The translations under genes were made by a program, and so were the position numbers. Of a stretch of 25,442 nucleotides of DNA, positions 6,569-13,577 are shown one piece after another. Location: NCBI GenBank assembly GCA_030639445.1, contig DAOWCR010000001.1, positions 1 through 25,442 on the forward strand, written 5' to 3'. Numbering within the stretch: position 1 is the stretch's first letter; each line of letters begins with the position of its first letter. The DNA is from Dehalococcoidales bacterium. GTDB lineage: Bacteria; Chloroflexota; Dehalococcoidia; Dehalococcoidales; RBG-16-60-22. The notes beneath the pieces were generated by a model. It saw only the letters and a list, made by a program, of their open reading frames with translations. It did not search any database and was not told where the DNA came from.

Positions 6569-8128
6569 CTACTTTCTGAGCAGCGCGCGGCCGTTCCGCA
6601 GCCCGGTATGTTTTCCCCCGTCCACCACGACGGCACCATTGACCAGCACGTAGTCAATCCCGACCGGATACTCTTTGGGGGTGTCAAACGTGGCTTTATC
6701 CAGCACGGTCTCCGGATTAAAGACGACCAGGTCAGCCGCCAGGCCTTCCTTCACCAGTCCGCGGTCATTCAGGGCAAGGCACTGTGCCGGTGCCGCCGTC
6801 AGGTGACGGATAACTTCCTCCAGGCCCAGTACGCCCAATTCACGATGGTATACTCCCAGGTAACGGGCGAAAGTGCCCCAGGCCCGCGGGTTGGGCTTGT
6901 CCCCGATGAGGATACCATCGCTGCCCGCCGTGTGGCACGGATGTTTCATCATAACCCGCATATCGTCCTCAACGCCGGAAAAACTGAGGTAGCCCACTCC
7001 CAGCCCCTCCTCCAGCAGCAGGTCGCAGACGAAGCCGGCGACCTCCTTGCCGGCCATGCCGGCCGCCTCCAGCAGGTTTTTCCCCACGTAAATCTTATTT
7101 TTCCCGGTGGACACTGCGGTTAATACATACTGTTCCCAGTCCGGGGATTCCGCGCGCATATCGGCGCAGATTTTCTCTTTTGTTTTCGGCTGTGCCAATC
7201 TTTCCAGGATAGCCTCAGGCCCGCCTTCATGGACCCAGCGCGGCAAGAGAATAATCAGCATGGTACTGGCCGCGGTGTAAGGATAAGAATCGAAGGTAAC
7301 ATCAAGGCCTTTTTGCCTGGCCTCATCCACCTTGGCCAGCATCTCTCCGGATTTACCCCGGTTGGCCTGACCCTGAACGGAATAATGAGAGAAATGCGTT
7401 TTTACTCCGGTCTTCTCGGCGATGCCGATGACCTCCTCTATCGCCTCAATCAAGCCGAGGTCCCGCCTTCGCGTGTGCCACACCGATACGCCATGGTACT
7501 CCGCGACCACCTCGCATATCCTGATTAATTCCTCCTCGTTGGCGTAACGGCCGGGAAAGTAATCAAGGCCGGTGGAAAAGCCGACAGCCCCCGCGCGCAT
7601 CCCCTGGGCCATTATTTCCTGCATCCTGGCCAGTTCCCCGGCGGTGGCGGTCCGGTCAACAAAGCCCGTTACCTCCAGCCGGAGGGCATTATGCGGCACG
7701 AGGTAAGCCACATTAACCGCTACCTGACGGTCAAAACGGGCAAGGTACTCGCTCACCGAGCTCCAGTCCCAGGAAATGTCCGGGCTGCCGTTAAGTCCGG
7801 AAAGATAGCGCCGCATCATCTGTAGATTGGCCGGGGACAGCGGCGCATAAGACAGCCCGTCCAGCCCCAGCAGGTCAGTGGTTACTCCCTGCCTAACCTT
7901 CGGCTCGTTTCCCGGATTGGCCAGGAGCATGACATCCGAATGGGTATGCATATCGATAAAGCCCGGGCACACCGCCCGGCCTTCGGCCTCGATGACCCGG
8001 CGGGCCTCCGCCCGGTCGAGCTTCCCGATGGCGGCAATCTTCTCCCCGCAGATACCAACATCCCCCCGGTACCACGGACTCGCCGAACCGTCTATAATGC
8101 GTCCTCCCCGGATAACCAGGTCAAACAT
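6569..8128 (-). CDS. D-aminoacylase-type amidohydrolase (N-acyl-D-amino-acid deacylase family)
   Basis: 519 aa, cytosolic, of the amidohydrolase superfamily. The MFDLVIRGGRIIDG opening and the HTHSD motif (61-64) are typical of D-aminoacylases and N-acyl-D-amino-acid deacylases, which cleave N-acyl amides with zinc. Likely metal and catalytic residues are His61, His63, His218 (VWHTRR), His248 (FSHYS) and Asp404 (AGSDGILIG). D-aminoacylases normally have a cysteine ligand in a GNCG-type turn after GVTTE. Here the turn reads GLDG, with Asp90 at that position, so the metal site may differ and the substrate may not be an acyl-D-amino acid. AAGGAGG is well placed upstream of the ATG. The gene lies 24 bp behind UroD-like protein 1 and is surely in its operon. 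A C-terminal beta-sandwich segment (VLVNGAVVVDGG) closes the fold. Confidence 0.88.
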   Translation of the reverse strand: MFDLVIRGGRIIDGSASPWYRGDVGICGEKIAAIGKLDRAEARRVIEAEGRAVCPGFIDMHTHSDVMLLANPGNEPKVRQGVTTDLLGLDGLSYAPLSPANLQMMRRYLSGLNGSPDISWDWSSVSEYLARFDRQVAVNVAYLVPHNALRLEVTGFVDRTATAGELARMQEIMAQGMRAGAVGFSTGLDYFPGRYANEEELIRICEVVAEYHGVSVWHTRRRDLGLIEAIEEVIGIAEKTGVKTHFSHYSVQGQANRGKSGEMLAKVDEARQKGLDVTFDSYPYTAASTMLIILLPRWVHEGGPEAILERLAQPKTKEKICADMRAESPDWEQYVLTAVSTGKNKIYVGKNLLEAAGMAGKEVAGFVCDLLLEEGLGVGYLSFSGVEDDMRVMMKHPCHTAGSDGILIGDKPNPRAWGTFARYLGVYHRELGVLGLEEVIRHLTAAPAQCLALNDRGLVKEGLAADLVVFNPETVLDKATFDTPKEYPVGIDYVLVNGAVVVDGGKHTGLRNGRALLRK

Positions 8129-8152
8129 AGCGGTGCCTCCTTAACCTTTTGG

Positions 8153-9253
8153 CTACGGGCGGAATTTCCTGGCCTCATCCACCATCGCCAGGACGTTCTC
8201 CACGGGCACGTCGGGCAGGATGGTATGGTCGCCTCCCAGAATGTAACCGCCTCCCTTGCCCAGCACCCGGAGCCGCTCCCGAACCTCGGCGCGGACATCT
8301 TCCGGCGTGCCGAACGGCAGGGTGCGCTGGCTGTTGATAGCCCCGTAAAAGGTGATATCCTGCCCGTATTCCCGCTTTAATACCTCGGGTTCGTTGCCCA
8401 CCAGGTGCACCTGGACCGTCTCCCAGACATCCATGCCGATGTCAATCAGGTCAGGCATAACCTCCCGGAAGGTGCCGCAGCAGTGGAACCATACCTTAAC
8501 GCCATATCCTTTGGCCAAGGCAAAGAGTTTACGATAGGTCGGTTTCAGGAACCGGCGCCATTGCTCGGGCGATATCATGATGCCTCGATGGGTGGCGAAA
8601 TCGTCCCCGAACCAGAAAATATCGGCTACCCCTTTAGTAGCTTCCAGACAACGGCGGCCGAGTTCCAGATAGAACTCCTCAATGTGAGCTATGGCAGCCT
8701 CGATTATTTCCGGCTCGGTGCGCAGCTTGACCAGCGCTTCTTCCAGGCCGAACAGCTCAAATAACATGCAGATAAGCGGCAGCCAGTTACCACGGACTCT
8801 GACCGCATCACGGCGGGCCATGCCTTCCGACTGGATGGCATACCGGATGCCGGTGCAGCGCGCTTTCTCCGGAATATTCCTTAAAGCCTGAGCCGTGATT
8901 TCACAGTCAAAATCAGCCGGGTCGGGCCAGGTAAAACGCTCAATATCCGCTACCGATGTTGCCCCGGCCAGGGGGTAACCCCCGCGCACCTGGCTGTAGC
9001 CGCTGCCTTTATAGCCCATGATATCCAGTCCAGTCCCCCATATGCTGAGGCCGAGCTTCGCATTCGGGCCGTGGTAAACGGGAGGAACAATCTGGAGGTC
9101 CAGGCCCAGCTTATCGCGCAGGGCGGACTCATCTTTGACCGCAAAATGGCCAAGCCATCGCTCAACACCTTCAAACCCCATAATGTGAACCGGAGTGGTC
9201 TCGGGTGGAACGTGATTGATGGCTTTTAAGATTCTCTCCCGTGATGTTTCCAT
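8153..9253 (-). CDS. Uroporphyrinogen decarboxylase (UroD/MtaA-like) family protein 1
   Basis: 366 aa, the normal size for the UroD fold, which covers heme-pathway UroD and the corrinoid methyltransferases MtaA, MtbA and CmuA. Features are METSRERILKAINH at the start, FGDD (215-218), SPEQWRRFLKP (228-238), FHCCG (256-260) and the C-terminal GGGYILGGDHTILPDVPVEN. MtaA-type enzymes bind zinc through His-x-Cys plus a later Cys near the C-terminal GG segment. His257-x-Cys259 is present but the later Cys is replaced (GGDH), so the zinc site is incomplete. True UroD is unlikely: no heme genes are near and the N-terminal UroD substrate motif is missing. A GGGAGG ribosome site precedes the ATG. It is followed by the amidohydrolase 24 bp later and preceded by an MFS carrier. 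Methyltransferase or decarboxylase activity on a small substrate is inference. Confidence 0.88.
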   Translation of the reverse strand: METSRERILKAINHVPPETTPVHIMGFEGVERWLGHFAVKDESALRDKLGLDLQIVPPVYHGPNAKLGLSIWGTGLDIMGYKGSGYSQVRGGYPLAGATSVADIERFTWPDPADFDCEITAQALRNIPEKARCTGIRYAIQSEGMARRDAVRVRGNWLPLICMLFELFGLEEALVKLRTEPEIIEAAIAHIEEFYLELGRRCLEATKGVADIFWFGDDFATHRGIMISPEQWRRFLKPTYRKLFALAKGYGVKVWFHCCGTFREVMPDLIDIGMDVWETVQVHLVGNEPEVLKREYGQDITFYGAINSQRTLPFGTPEDVRAEVRERLRVLGKGGGYILGGDHTILPDVPVENVLAMVDEARKFRP

Positions 9254-9286
9254 AGAAACAACCTCCCGTCTCAGTCGTCGTGGGCT

Positions 9287-9315
9287 ATGTTACGCCCCTG
9301 TTCGGCAGCTGTCAA
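9287..9315 (-). promoter_or_regulatory. Predicted promoter of the UroD-1/amidohydrolase unit
   Basis: On the minus strand a perfect TTGACA (9315-9310) is followed after 17 bases by TAACAT (9292-9287), 4 of 6 matches. Transcription would start near 9280, about 27 bases before the ATG of UroD-like protein 1. The element sits in the 91-bp gap after the MFS gene, so the two downstream genes can be expressed apart from the carrier. Confidence 0.5.
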
Positions 9316-9344
9316 GCTAAATAATCAGTGCCCGCAATTAGAGT

Positions 9345-10580
9345 TTAAGTCAGACCGGGGGTGACCGCTTTCGCCTTCTTGAGCATCAGGGTAATTAGCA
9401 CCGCGGCCAGACTGGCTACGGCGGCAATAATAAAGGCCATCTGGTAGCTCTGCGTCATGTCGAAGATTTGCCCCGCCGCCCAGGCACCCAGAGCGCCGCC
9501 TACGGTGGCACCGAACACCACGGTGCCCACCAGTGTCGCCACCGCCCGCAGTCCGAAGAAACGGCCCACCAGCACCGGCATCTGAGGCACCTCGCCGCCG
9601 TAGGCGAACCCGAAGACGATAGCGAAGAGATAGAACGTCCACAGCTCACCGGCAAAGATGAAAAAGACGAGGGCCGCCGTCAGTATGGTGCAGCAGATTA
9701 ACAGGGCATTATTACCGCCAATCCGGTCAGACGCGGTGCCCATTAGTAGCCGTCCGACAAAGCTGCCGACGCCGATGATACTGATGAAAGTAGCCGCGAT
9801 GAGGGAAGTAATCCCGATGTCAGTGGCGTAATTGACCAGGTGCACCATCACCACCTGCAGGCAGAAATTAAAGAGAAAGAAAATGGCAAAAAGCATCCAC
9901 AGCGGCCGGTGGCGGGCGGCCACTTTCATGCTCACCCCGGCTTCGGAAGTGACGACGGGAGGCATGTCCGGTCCGTTCCCACCGGAGGAGCGGCGTGGTA
10001 TATCGCCAGGGGGGCGCCGCAGGAAAAGAGCGCCCGGAATCATCACCACCCAGCTAGCCACGCCCAGCACAAAGTAGGCCGTGGACCAGCCGAAGGCGGC
10101 GATGAGACGCTCGGCGGCCGGTATCAGAAGTAAAGTGCCCAGGCCGACACCGCTGGTGACGATACCCAGGGCCAGCCCGCGGCGCTTGATGAACCAGCGA
10201 GCCGTGGTCGCCATGCTCGTCGTGTAATGCACGCTCAGGCCAATGCCCACCACCAGTCCATAGGTCACGTACATCTGCCACAGGGCATTAATCCGGCTGG
10301 TCAGGACCAGCCCCAGTCCGGCCACGAAACCGCCGAACATCATCACCCTGGCCGGGCCAAACCTGTCCACCAGCCATCCCATGACGATGGCGAAGCCGCC
10401 GGTGGTGAGCATAAACAGAGAGTAGACTCCTGAGGTAGCGGCGCGACTCCAGCCAAAATCAGCGATTAAATGCTTGAAGAAGACGCCGTAGCTATACATT
10501 ATGCCGGCATTCATCACCAGCATTACCGCACAGGTAACAACGATAACCCAGCCATAAAAAAATAACGGTCTTTTGACCAC
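9345..10580 (-). CDS. MFS transporter (FYGW/oxalate-formate antiporter-like)
   Basis: 411 aa with about 12 hydrophobic segments, an inner-membrane secondary carrier. The N-terminus RPLFFYGWVIVVTCAVML is typical of the MFS branch that includes oxalate/formate antiporters and monocarboxylate carriers. The MFS motif A loop between helices 2 and 3 is GWLVDRFGPARVM (68-80). A second-half counterpart, GTASDRIGG, follows the central loop at about residues 192-215. The start is GTG at 10580-10578, with AAAGG 7 bases upstream. It is upstream of UroD-like protein 1 in the same direction and may import the substrate handled by that protein and the amidohydrolase. A carboxylate or amide-type organic acid is the inferred cargo. 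The next MFS gene, divergently placed, is a related but not identical paralog. Confidence 0.92.
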   Translation of the reverse strand: MVKRPLFFYGWVIVVTCAVMLVMNAGIMYSYGVFFKHLIADFGWSRAATSGVYSLFMLTTGGFAIVMGWLVDRFGPARVMMFGGFVAGLGLVLTSRINALWQMYVTYGLVVGIGLSVHYTTSMATTARWFIKRRGLALGIVTSGVGLGTLLLIPAAERLIAAFGWSTAYFVLGVASWVVMIPGALFLRRPPGDIPRRSSGGNGPDMPPVVTSEAGVSMKVAARHRPLWMLFAIFFLFNFCLQVVMVHLVNYATDIGITSLIAATFISIIGVGSFVGRLLMGTASDRIGGNNALLICCTILTAALVFFIFAGELWTFYLFAIVFGFAYGGEVPQMPVLVGRFFGLRAVATLVGTVVFGATVGGALGAWAAGQIFDMTQSYQMAFIIAAVASLAAVLITLMLKKAKAVTPGLT

Positions 10581-10640
10581 TATAAAACCTTTCTACTGAG
10601 TCAAGTGATATTGAGCCGCCACCGCCGCCGGTCAAATCAA

Positions 10641-10669
10641 AGTCTACCCCACAGGCCCGCTTTCGTCAA
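10641..10669 (-). promoter_or_regulatory. Predicted promoter of the minus-strand MFS gene
   Basis: TTGACG (10669-10664) and TAGACT (10646-10641) are 17 bases apart on the minus strand, matching consensus at 5 of 6 and 4 of 6. The GTG start is about 60 bases further on. Two divergent MFS genes share this 214-bp intergenic region. Confidence 0.45.
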
Positions 10670-10699
10670 CCACACCGCGGGCAGACTCCTTCTCCAAAA

Positions 10700-10729
10700 T
10701 TGAGTCCGCCTCAGGCCATATGCTATCAT
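10700..10729 (+). promoter_or_regulatory. Predicted promoter of the plus-strand MFS gene
   Basis: TTGAGT (10700-10705) and TATCAT (10724-10729) are 18 bases apart, matching consensus at 4 of 6 and 5 of 6. Transcription would begin near 10736, about 60 bases before the MFS start codon. It faces away from the opposite-strand promoter at 10641-10669. Confidence 0.4.
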
Positions 10730-10794
10730 CAGCATTATTAACGGTGTCCCCGGTAGAGACTTAAATCCGGCAGAAAGACTAATAAAGAATATTG

Positions 10795-12087
10795 ATGGAG
10801 AGACGCCCGCGCTTTTTTTACGGATGGATTATCATCGGCATCACCATTGCCAGCATGATGCTAATCTACGGCATCCGGCACTCTTTCCCCGTCTTCTTCC
10901 CCTCGATTCTGGACGAGTTTGGCTGGAGCCGGGGCAGCACCGCCCTGATGCTGTCGCTAAACCTCCTCGTTTACGGCTTCACCGCGCCACTGGCCGGCAG
11001 CCTGGGTGACCGCTGGAAGCCGCACCGCATCATGCCCCTAGGCATTTTTATTCTCAGCCTGGCGACGGCCGCCAGCGCCTTCGCCCAGGAGCTATGGCAT
11101 TTCTACCTGCTCATCGGTATCCTGATGCCCATAGGCACTGCCTGCTGCGGCTGGCCCCTCCTGGCGCCGGCGCTGGCCAACTGGTTCCCCAGAAGGCTCG
11201 GCCTGGCCACCGGACTGGGGCAGATCGGGGCCGGCCTCAGCTTCACCTATGGTATGCTCGTCGAATTTGCCATATCCCGGCTAGGATGGCGTTATACCTA
11301 CTTTGTCCTGGCCGGCATACTGGTTGCCGTGCTCCTGCCTCTCCAAAGGTTCTTTTTCCATTACCGCCCGGAGAACAAGGGCCTGAAAGCTTACGGAGCC
11401 GCGGAGCCGTCCGCCTCCAGGGCGCCGACACCGGAGTCAACCGCTACGGAAAACCTTGCCCCGCCGGTCTGGACGCTCGGCAGAGCCATAAGAACCCACC
11501 AGCTATGGTTCCTGATGCTCTCTTATTTTCTTTTCTGGGGTGTCGGCACCTATCTGGTCCTGGCCCATCAGGTGAAATTCGCCGAGGACGTGGGTTACAG
11601 CAGCGCCTTCGCCGCCTCAATTTTTGCGCTTTACGGCATCGCTCTGGTCGCCGGGCAGCTCTCGTCAGGCATATCCGATTTAATCGGTCGCGAAATGACC
11701 ATCACCCTTTCCAATTCCCTGGCCGTCTTTGCTCTGCTTGCCCTCGTCTCGGTTCAGGACACGTCCCAGCCCTGGCTGCTGTATCTCTATGCTATCTGCT
11801 TTGGCTATGGTGGCGGTTTTTTCACCCCCACCGTAACGGCGGGCGCGGCTGACCTCTTCCATGGCCAACACTTCGGCGCCATCGCCGGCCTGTTACTCAC
11901 GGGCATGGGCGTCGGCGGGGTCATCGGCCCATGGCTGGGCGGGTATATCTATGACGTCACCGGTAGCTACTTCAGCGCTTTCGTTCTCTCTATGGCGTGC
12001 TTTGTCTTATCCAGCATCGCCCTCTGGCTCGCCGCGCCCAGAAAAGCCGCCCGATTACGCACCAAAATGGAAAGAATGCTGACATAG
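10795..12087 (+). CDS. MFS transporter (FYGW type), second copy
   Basis: 430 aa from the ATG at 10795, an inner-membrane carrier with about 12 predicted helices. The N-terminus RRPRFFYGWIIIGITIASMM parallels the divergent MFS gene, and motif A appears as GSLGDRWKPHRIM at about 66-78. A hydrophilic Ala/Pro/Glu-rich linker at roughly 203-225 separates the two six-helix halves. A TTG directly before the ATG could also serve as start and adds one residue. No strong Shine-Dalgarno is present (only AAAGAA nearby), so initiation may be weak. The sequence AGSLGD and the pore-lining glycines fit a monocarboxylate-type cargo, but the substrate cannot be assigned. The downstream 3-hydroxyacyl-CoA dehydrogenase is on the same strand after 95 bp. 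Confidence 0.9.
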   Translation: MERRPRFFYGWIIIGITIASMMLIYGIRHSFPVFFPSILDEFGWSRGSTALMLSLNLLVYGFTAPLAGSLGDRWKPHRIMPLGIFILSLATAASAFAQELWHFYLLIGILMPIGTACCGWPLLAPALANWFPRRLGLATGLGQIGAGLSFTYGMLVEFAISRLGWRYTYFVLAGILVAVLLPLQRFFFHYRPENKGLKAYGAAEPSASRAPTPESTATENLAPPVWTLGRAIRTHQLWFLMLSYFLFWGVGTYLVLAHQVKFAEDVGYSSAFAASIFALYGIALVAGQLSSGISDLIGREMTITLSNSLAVFALLALVSVQDTSQPWLLYLYAICFGYGGGFFTPTVTAGAADLFHGQHFGAIAGLLLTGMGVGGVIGPWLGGYIYDVTGSYFSAFVLSMACFVLSSIALWLAAPRKAARLRTKMERMLT

Positions 12088-12111
12088 CCCGGCCGGATTC
12101 AGGCGCCGGGC
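12087..12111 (+). other. Hairpin after the plus-strand MFS gene
   Basis: GCCCGGC (12087-12093) and GCCGGGC (12105-12111) are perfect 7-bp arms around an 11-base loop, starting at the last base of the MFS stop codon. There is no T-run after it, so it is at most a weak or factor-assisted terminator. Confidence 0.3.
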
Positions 12112-12146
12112 AGGTGGCATCCCGCCGCTAAATCTGATAGGATTAC

Positions 12147-12152
12147 TATAAT
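12147..12152 (+). promoter_or_regulatory. Isolated -10 element before the hydroxyacyl-CoA dehydrogenase gene
   Basis: A perfect TATAAT lies 30 bases upstream of the ATG at 12183. No acceptable -35 and no TG extension are present at the right distance, so it may need an activator or be chance. Confidence 0.25.
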
Positions 12153-12182
12153 ATTAACTTTAACAGAAGGCGGTAGCGGTCA

Positions 12183-13133
12183 ATGAAAAAAGCAGACCAG
12201 ATTAAAAAAGTGGCGGTGGTCGGGGCCGGTCTCATGGGGCACGGCATCGCCCAGGCCTTTGCCCAGGAGGGGTTCCCGGTAATGATTACCGACATATCCG
12301 AACCTGCCCTGGCAGCCGTTAAGGACAAAATACACGCCAACCTGACCACCCTGGCCAAAGGAAAATTAATCAACACCCGCAATGTGGAGCAAGCCCTGGA
12401 TAGAATCTCCATAGCCAGAGACCTGGCGGCCGCGGTCCGCAACGCTGATTTCGTCACCGAAGCCGTGTTTGAAGACCTTGAGGTAAAACAGCAAACTTTC
12501 CAGGAAATGGAGAAGTCCTGTTCCCCGGATACCGTTCTGGCCAGCAATACTTCGTCCATACCGATGACCGACATCGCTGCTCTTATGGCCAGACCGGAAA
12601 GAGCCGTGATAACCCACTGGTTCAATCCGCCGTACCTGGTCCCCCTGGTAGAAATCGTGCTCGGTAAGAGGACCTCCGAAGAAGCCTCCGCCATCGCGAT
12701 TGACCTGCTCACCCGGATAAAGAAGGTGCCGGTCAAAGTCCAGAAGGAGATTCCCGGCTTCCTCATCAACCGCATCCAGGCGGCGATGAACCGGGAAGTG
12801 TATTCCCTGGTAGAAATGGGAGCGGCCAGCGCGGAGGACATTGACCTGGCCATCAAAGCCAGCCTGGGTTTCCGCCTGGCCAGCCTGGGCCCCCTGGTGA
12901 TAAGGGACCTGGCCGGACTGGAGGTAACCTACAAGGTAGAAGGAGACCTTTTACCAGAAATTTATTCCGGCACCACGCTCCCCGATATATTCAAAGAAAA
13001 AATAGACCGGGGAGAGCTGGGCACCAAGACCGGGAAAGGTTTCTTCGAATATACTCCCGAATCGGTAGCGGCCATTATTCAGGAGAGGGACCGACAGTTT
13101 GTCCGCCGCCTGAAAGACCTGTACCGCTCCTGA
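12183..13133 (+). CDS. 3-hydroxyacyl-CoA dehydrogenase (3-hydroxybutyryl-CoA dehydrogenase-like)
   Basis: 316 aa, a stand-alone enzyme that oxidises 3-hydroxyacyl-CoA to 3-ketoacyl-CoA with NAD+. It is slightly longer than the roughly 285-aa 3-hydroxybutyryl-CoA dehydrogenases. The Rossmann motif is VGAGLMGHG (13-21), with Asp37 as a likely NAD-selecting acid. SNTSSI (121-126), the catalytic His145 in THWFNPP and its partner Glu157 in VEIV are present. The canonical NPVP is altered to NPPYLVP. GFLINRI and KTGKGFFEY mark the C-terminal 3HCDH domain, so both domains are present. AAGGCGG is upstream of the ATG. A lipoyl-domain protein follows after 46 bp on the same strand. It could serve beta-oxidation, butyrate-type metabolism or a 3-hydroxyacid route. 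The longer loop in the active-site motif suggests a substrate other than hydroxybutyryl-CoA. Confidence 0.92.
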   Translation: MKKADQIKKVAVVGAGLMGHGIAQAFAQEGFPVMITDISEPALAAVKDKIHANLTTLAKGKLINTRNVEQALDRISIARDLAAAVRNADFVTEAVFEDLEVKQQTFQEMEKSCSPDTVLASNTSSIPMTDIAALMARPERAVITHWFNPPYLVPLVEIVLGKRTSEEASAIAIDLLTRIKKVPVKVQKEIPGFLINRIQAAMNREVYSLVEMGAASAEDIDLAIKASLGFRLASLGPLVIRDLAGLEVTYKVEGDLLPEIYSGTTLPDIFKEKIDRGELGTKTGKGFFEYTPESVAAIIQERDRQFVRRLKDLYRS

Positions 13134-13179
13134 GAAAAGGTGGCTGCTTCAAGACTAAAGATATTATGGAGGTCAATAT

Positions 13180-13416
13180 ATGGAGGTCGAGGTTATTATG
13201 CCCCGATTGGGCCAGGAGATGACCGAGGGAACTATCGTGGAATGGCTGAAGAAAGAGGGCGACCCGGTAGATAAAGACGAGCCCCTGTTTATGGTAGAAA
13301 CCGAGAAAGCCACCATGGAAGTGGAGTCGGAAGTAGCCGGCGTCCTCAAGAAGATAGTGGTCGGTGAAAGCCAGAAAACCGCGGTGGGCGAAGTGGTGGC
13401 CATAATCGAAACATAA
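13180..13416 (+). CDS. Free-standing lipoyl/biotinyl-attachment domain protein
   Basis: 78 aa, a single lipoyl domain with nothing attached. It has the conserved opening MPRLGQEMTEGTI and the hairpin METEKATME-type turn (VETEKATMEVES), whose Lys43 would carry lipoate. The flanking E-T-E-K-A-T matches lipoyl domains of 2-oxoacid dehydrogenase E2 subunits, not the MKM of biotin carriers. GGAGGT (13168-13173) lies 6 bases before the ATG. In 2-oxoacid dehydrogenases this domain is fused to a catalytic acyltransferase; here it ends after the domain. It must therefore act as a mobile carrier for an enzyme encoded elsewhere, or belong to a reduced E2. No E1, E3 or lipoate-attachment gene is in the window. 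It shares a strand and short gap with the hydroxyacyl-CoA dehydrogenase. Confidence 0.9.
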   Translation: MEVEVIMPRLGQEMTEGTIVEWLKKEGDPVDKDEPLFMVETEKATMEVESEVAGVLKKIVVGESQKTAVGEVVAIIET

Positions 13417-13428
13417 GGCTGGCAAGAC

Positions 13429-13456
13429 CGGCTACTTCCCGACCGGGAAGTAGCCG
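13429..13456 (+). terminator. Strong hairpin after the lipoyl-domain gene
   Basis: CGGCTACTTCCCG (13429-13441) and CGGGAAGTAGCCG (13444-13456) are perfect 13-base inverted arms with 2 bases between, 12 bases after the lipoyl gene stop. This is the longest perfect palindrome I found in the window. No clean U-tract follows, though CATTTCTTTATTC lies about 15 bases on, so it is a probable rather than typical terminator. Confidence 0.5.
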
Positions 13457-13490
13457 CTGGAGACGGGCATTTCTTTATTCTCATCACCAA

Positions 13491-13527
13491 CCCGGTTCTG
13501 GACAACCGGGAGCGCAGGGCTTAGAAT
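13491..13527 (+). promoter_or_regulatory. Promoter with palindromic operator upstream of the PAC2 gene
   Basis: TGGACA (13499-13504) and TAGAAT (13522-13527) are 17 bases apart, each 5 of 6 to consensus. A perfect inverted repeat, CCCGGTT-CTGGAC-AACCGGG (13491-13510), covers the -35 exactly. This arrangement is what a repressor site looks like. The start codon at 13578 is about 50 bases from the -10. Confidence 0.5.
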
Positions 13528-13577
13528 AGATATAGCGGTCTGAGTTGTCATTCAGGGGTTCCGGAGACGAGGACAGG

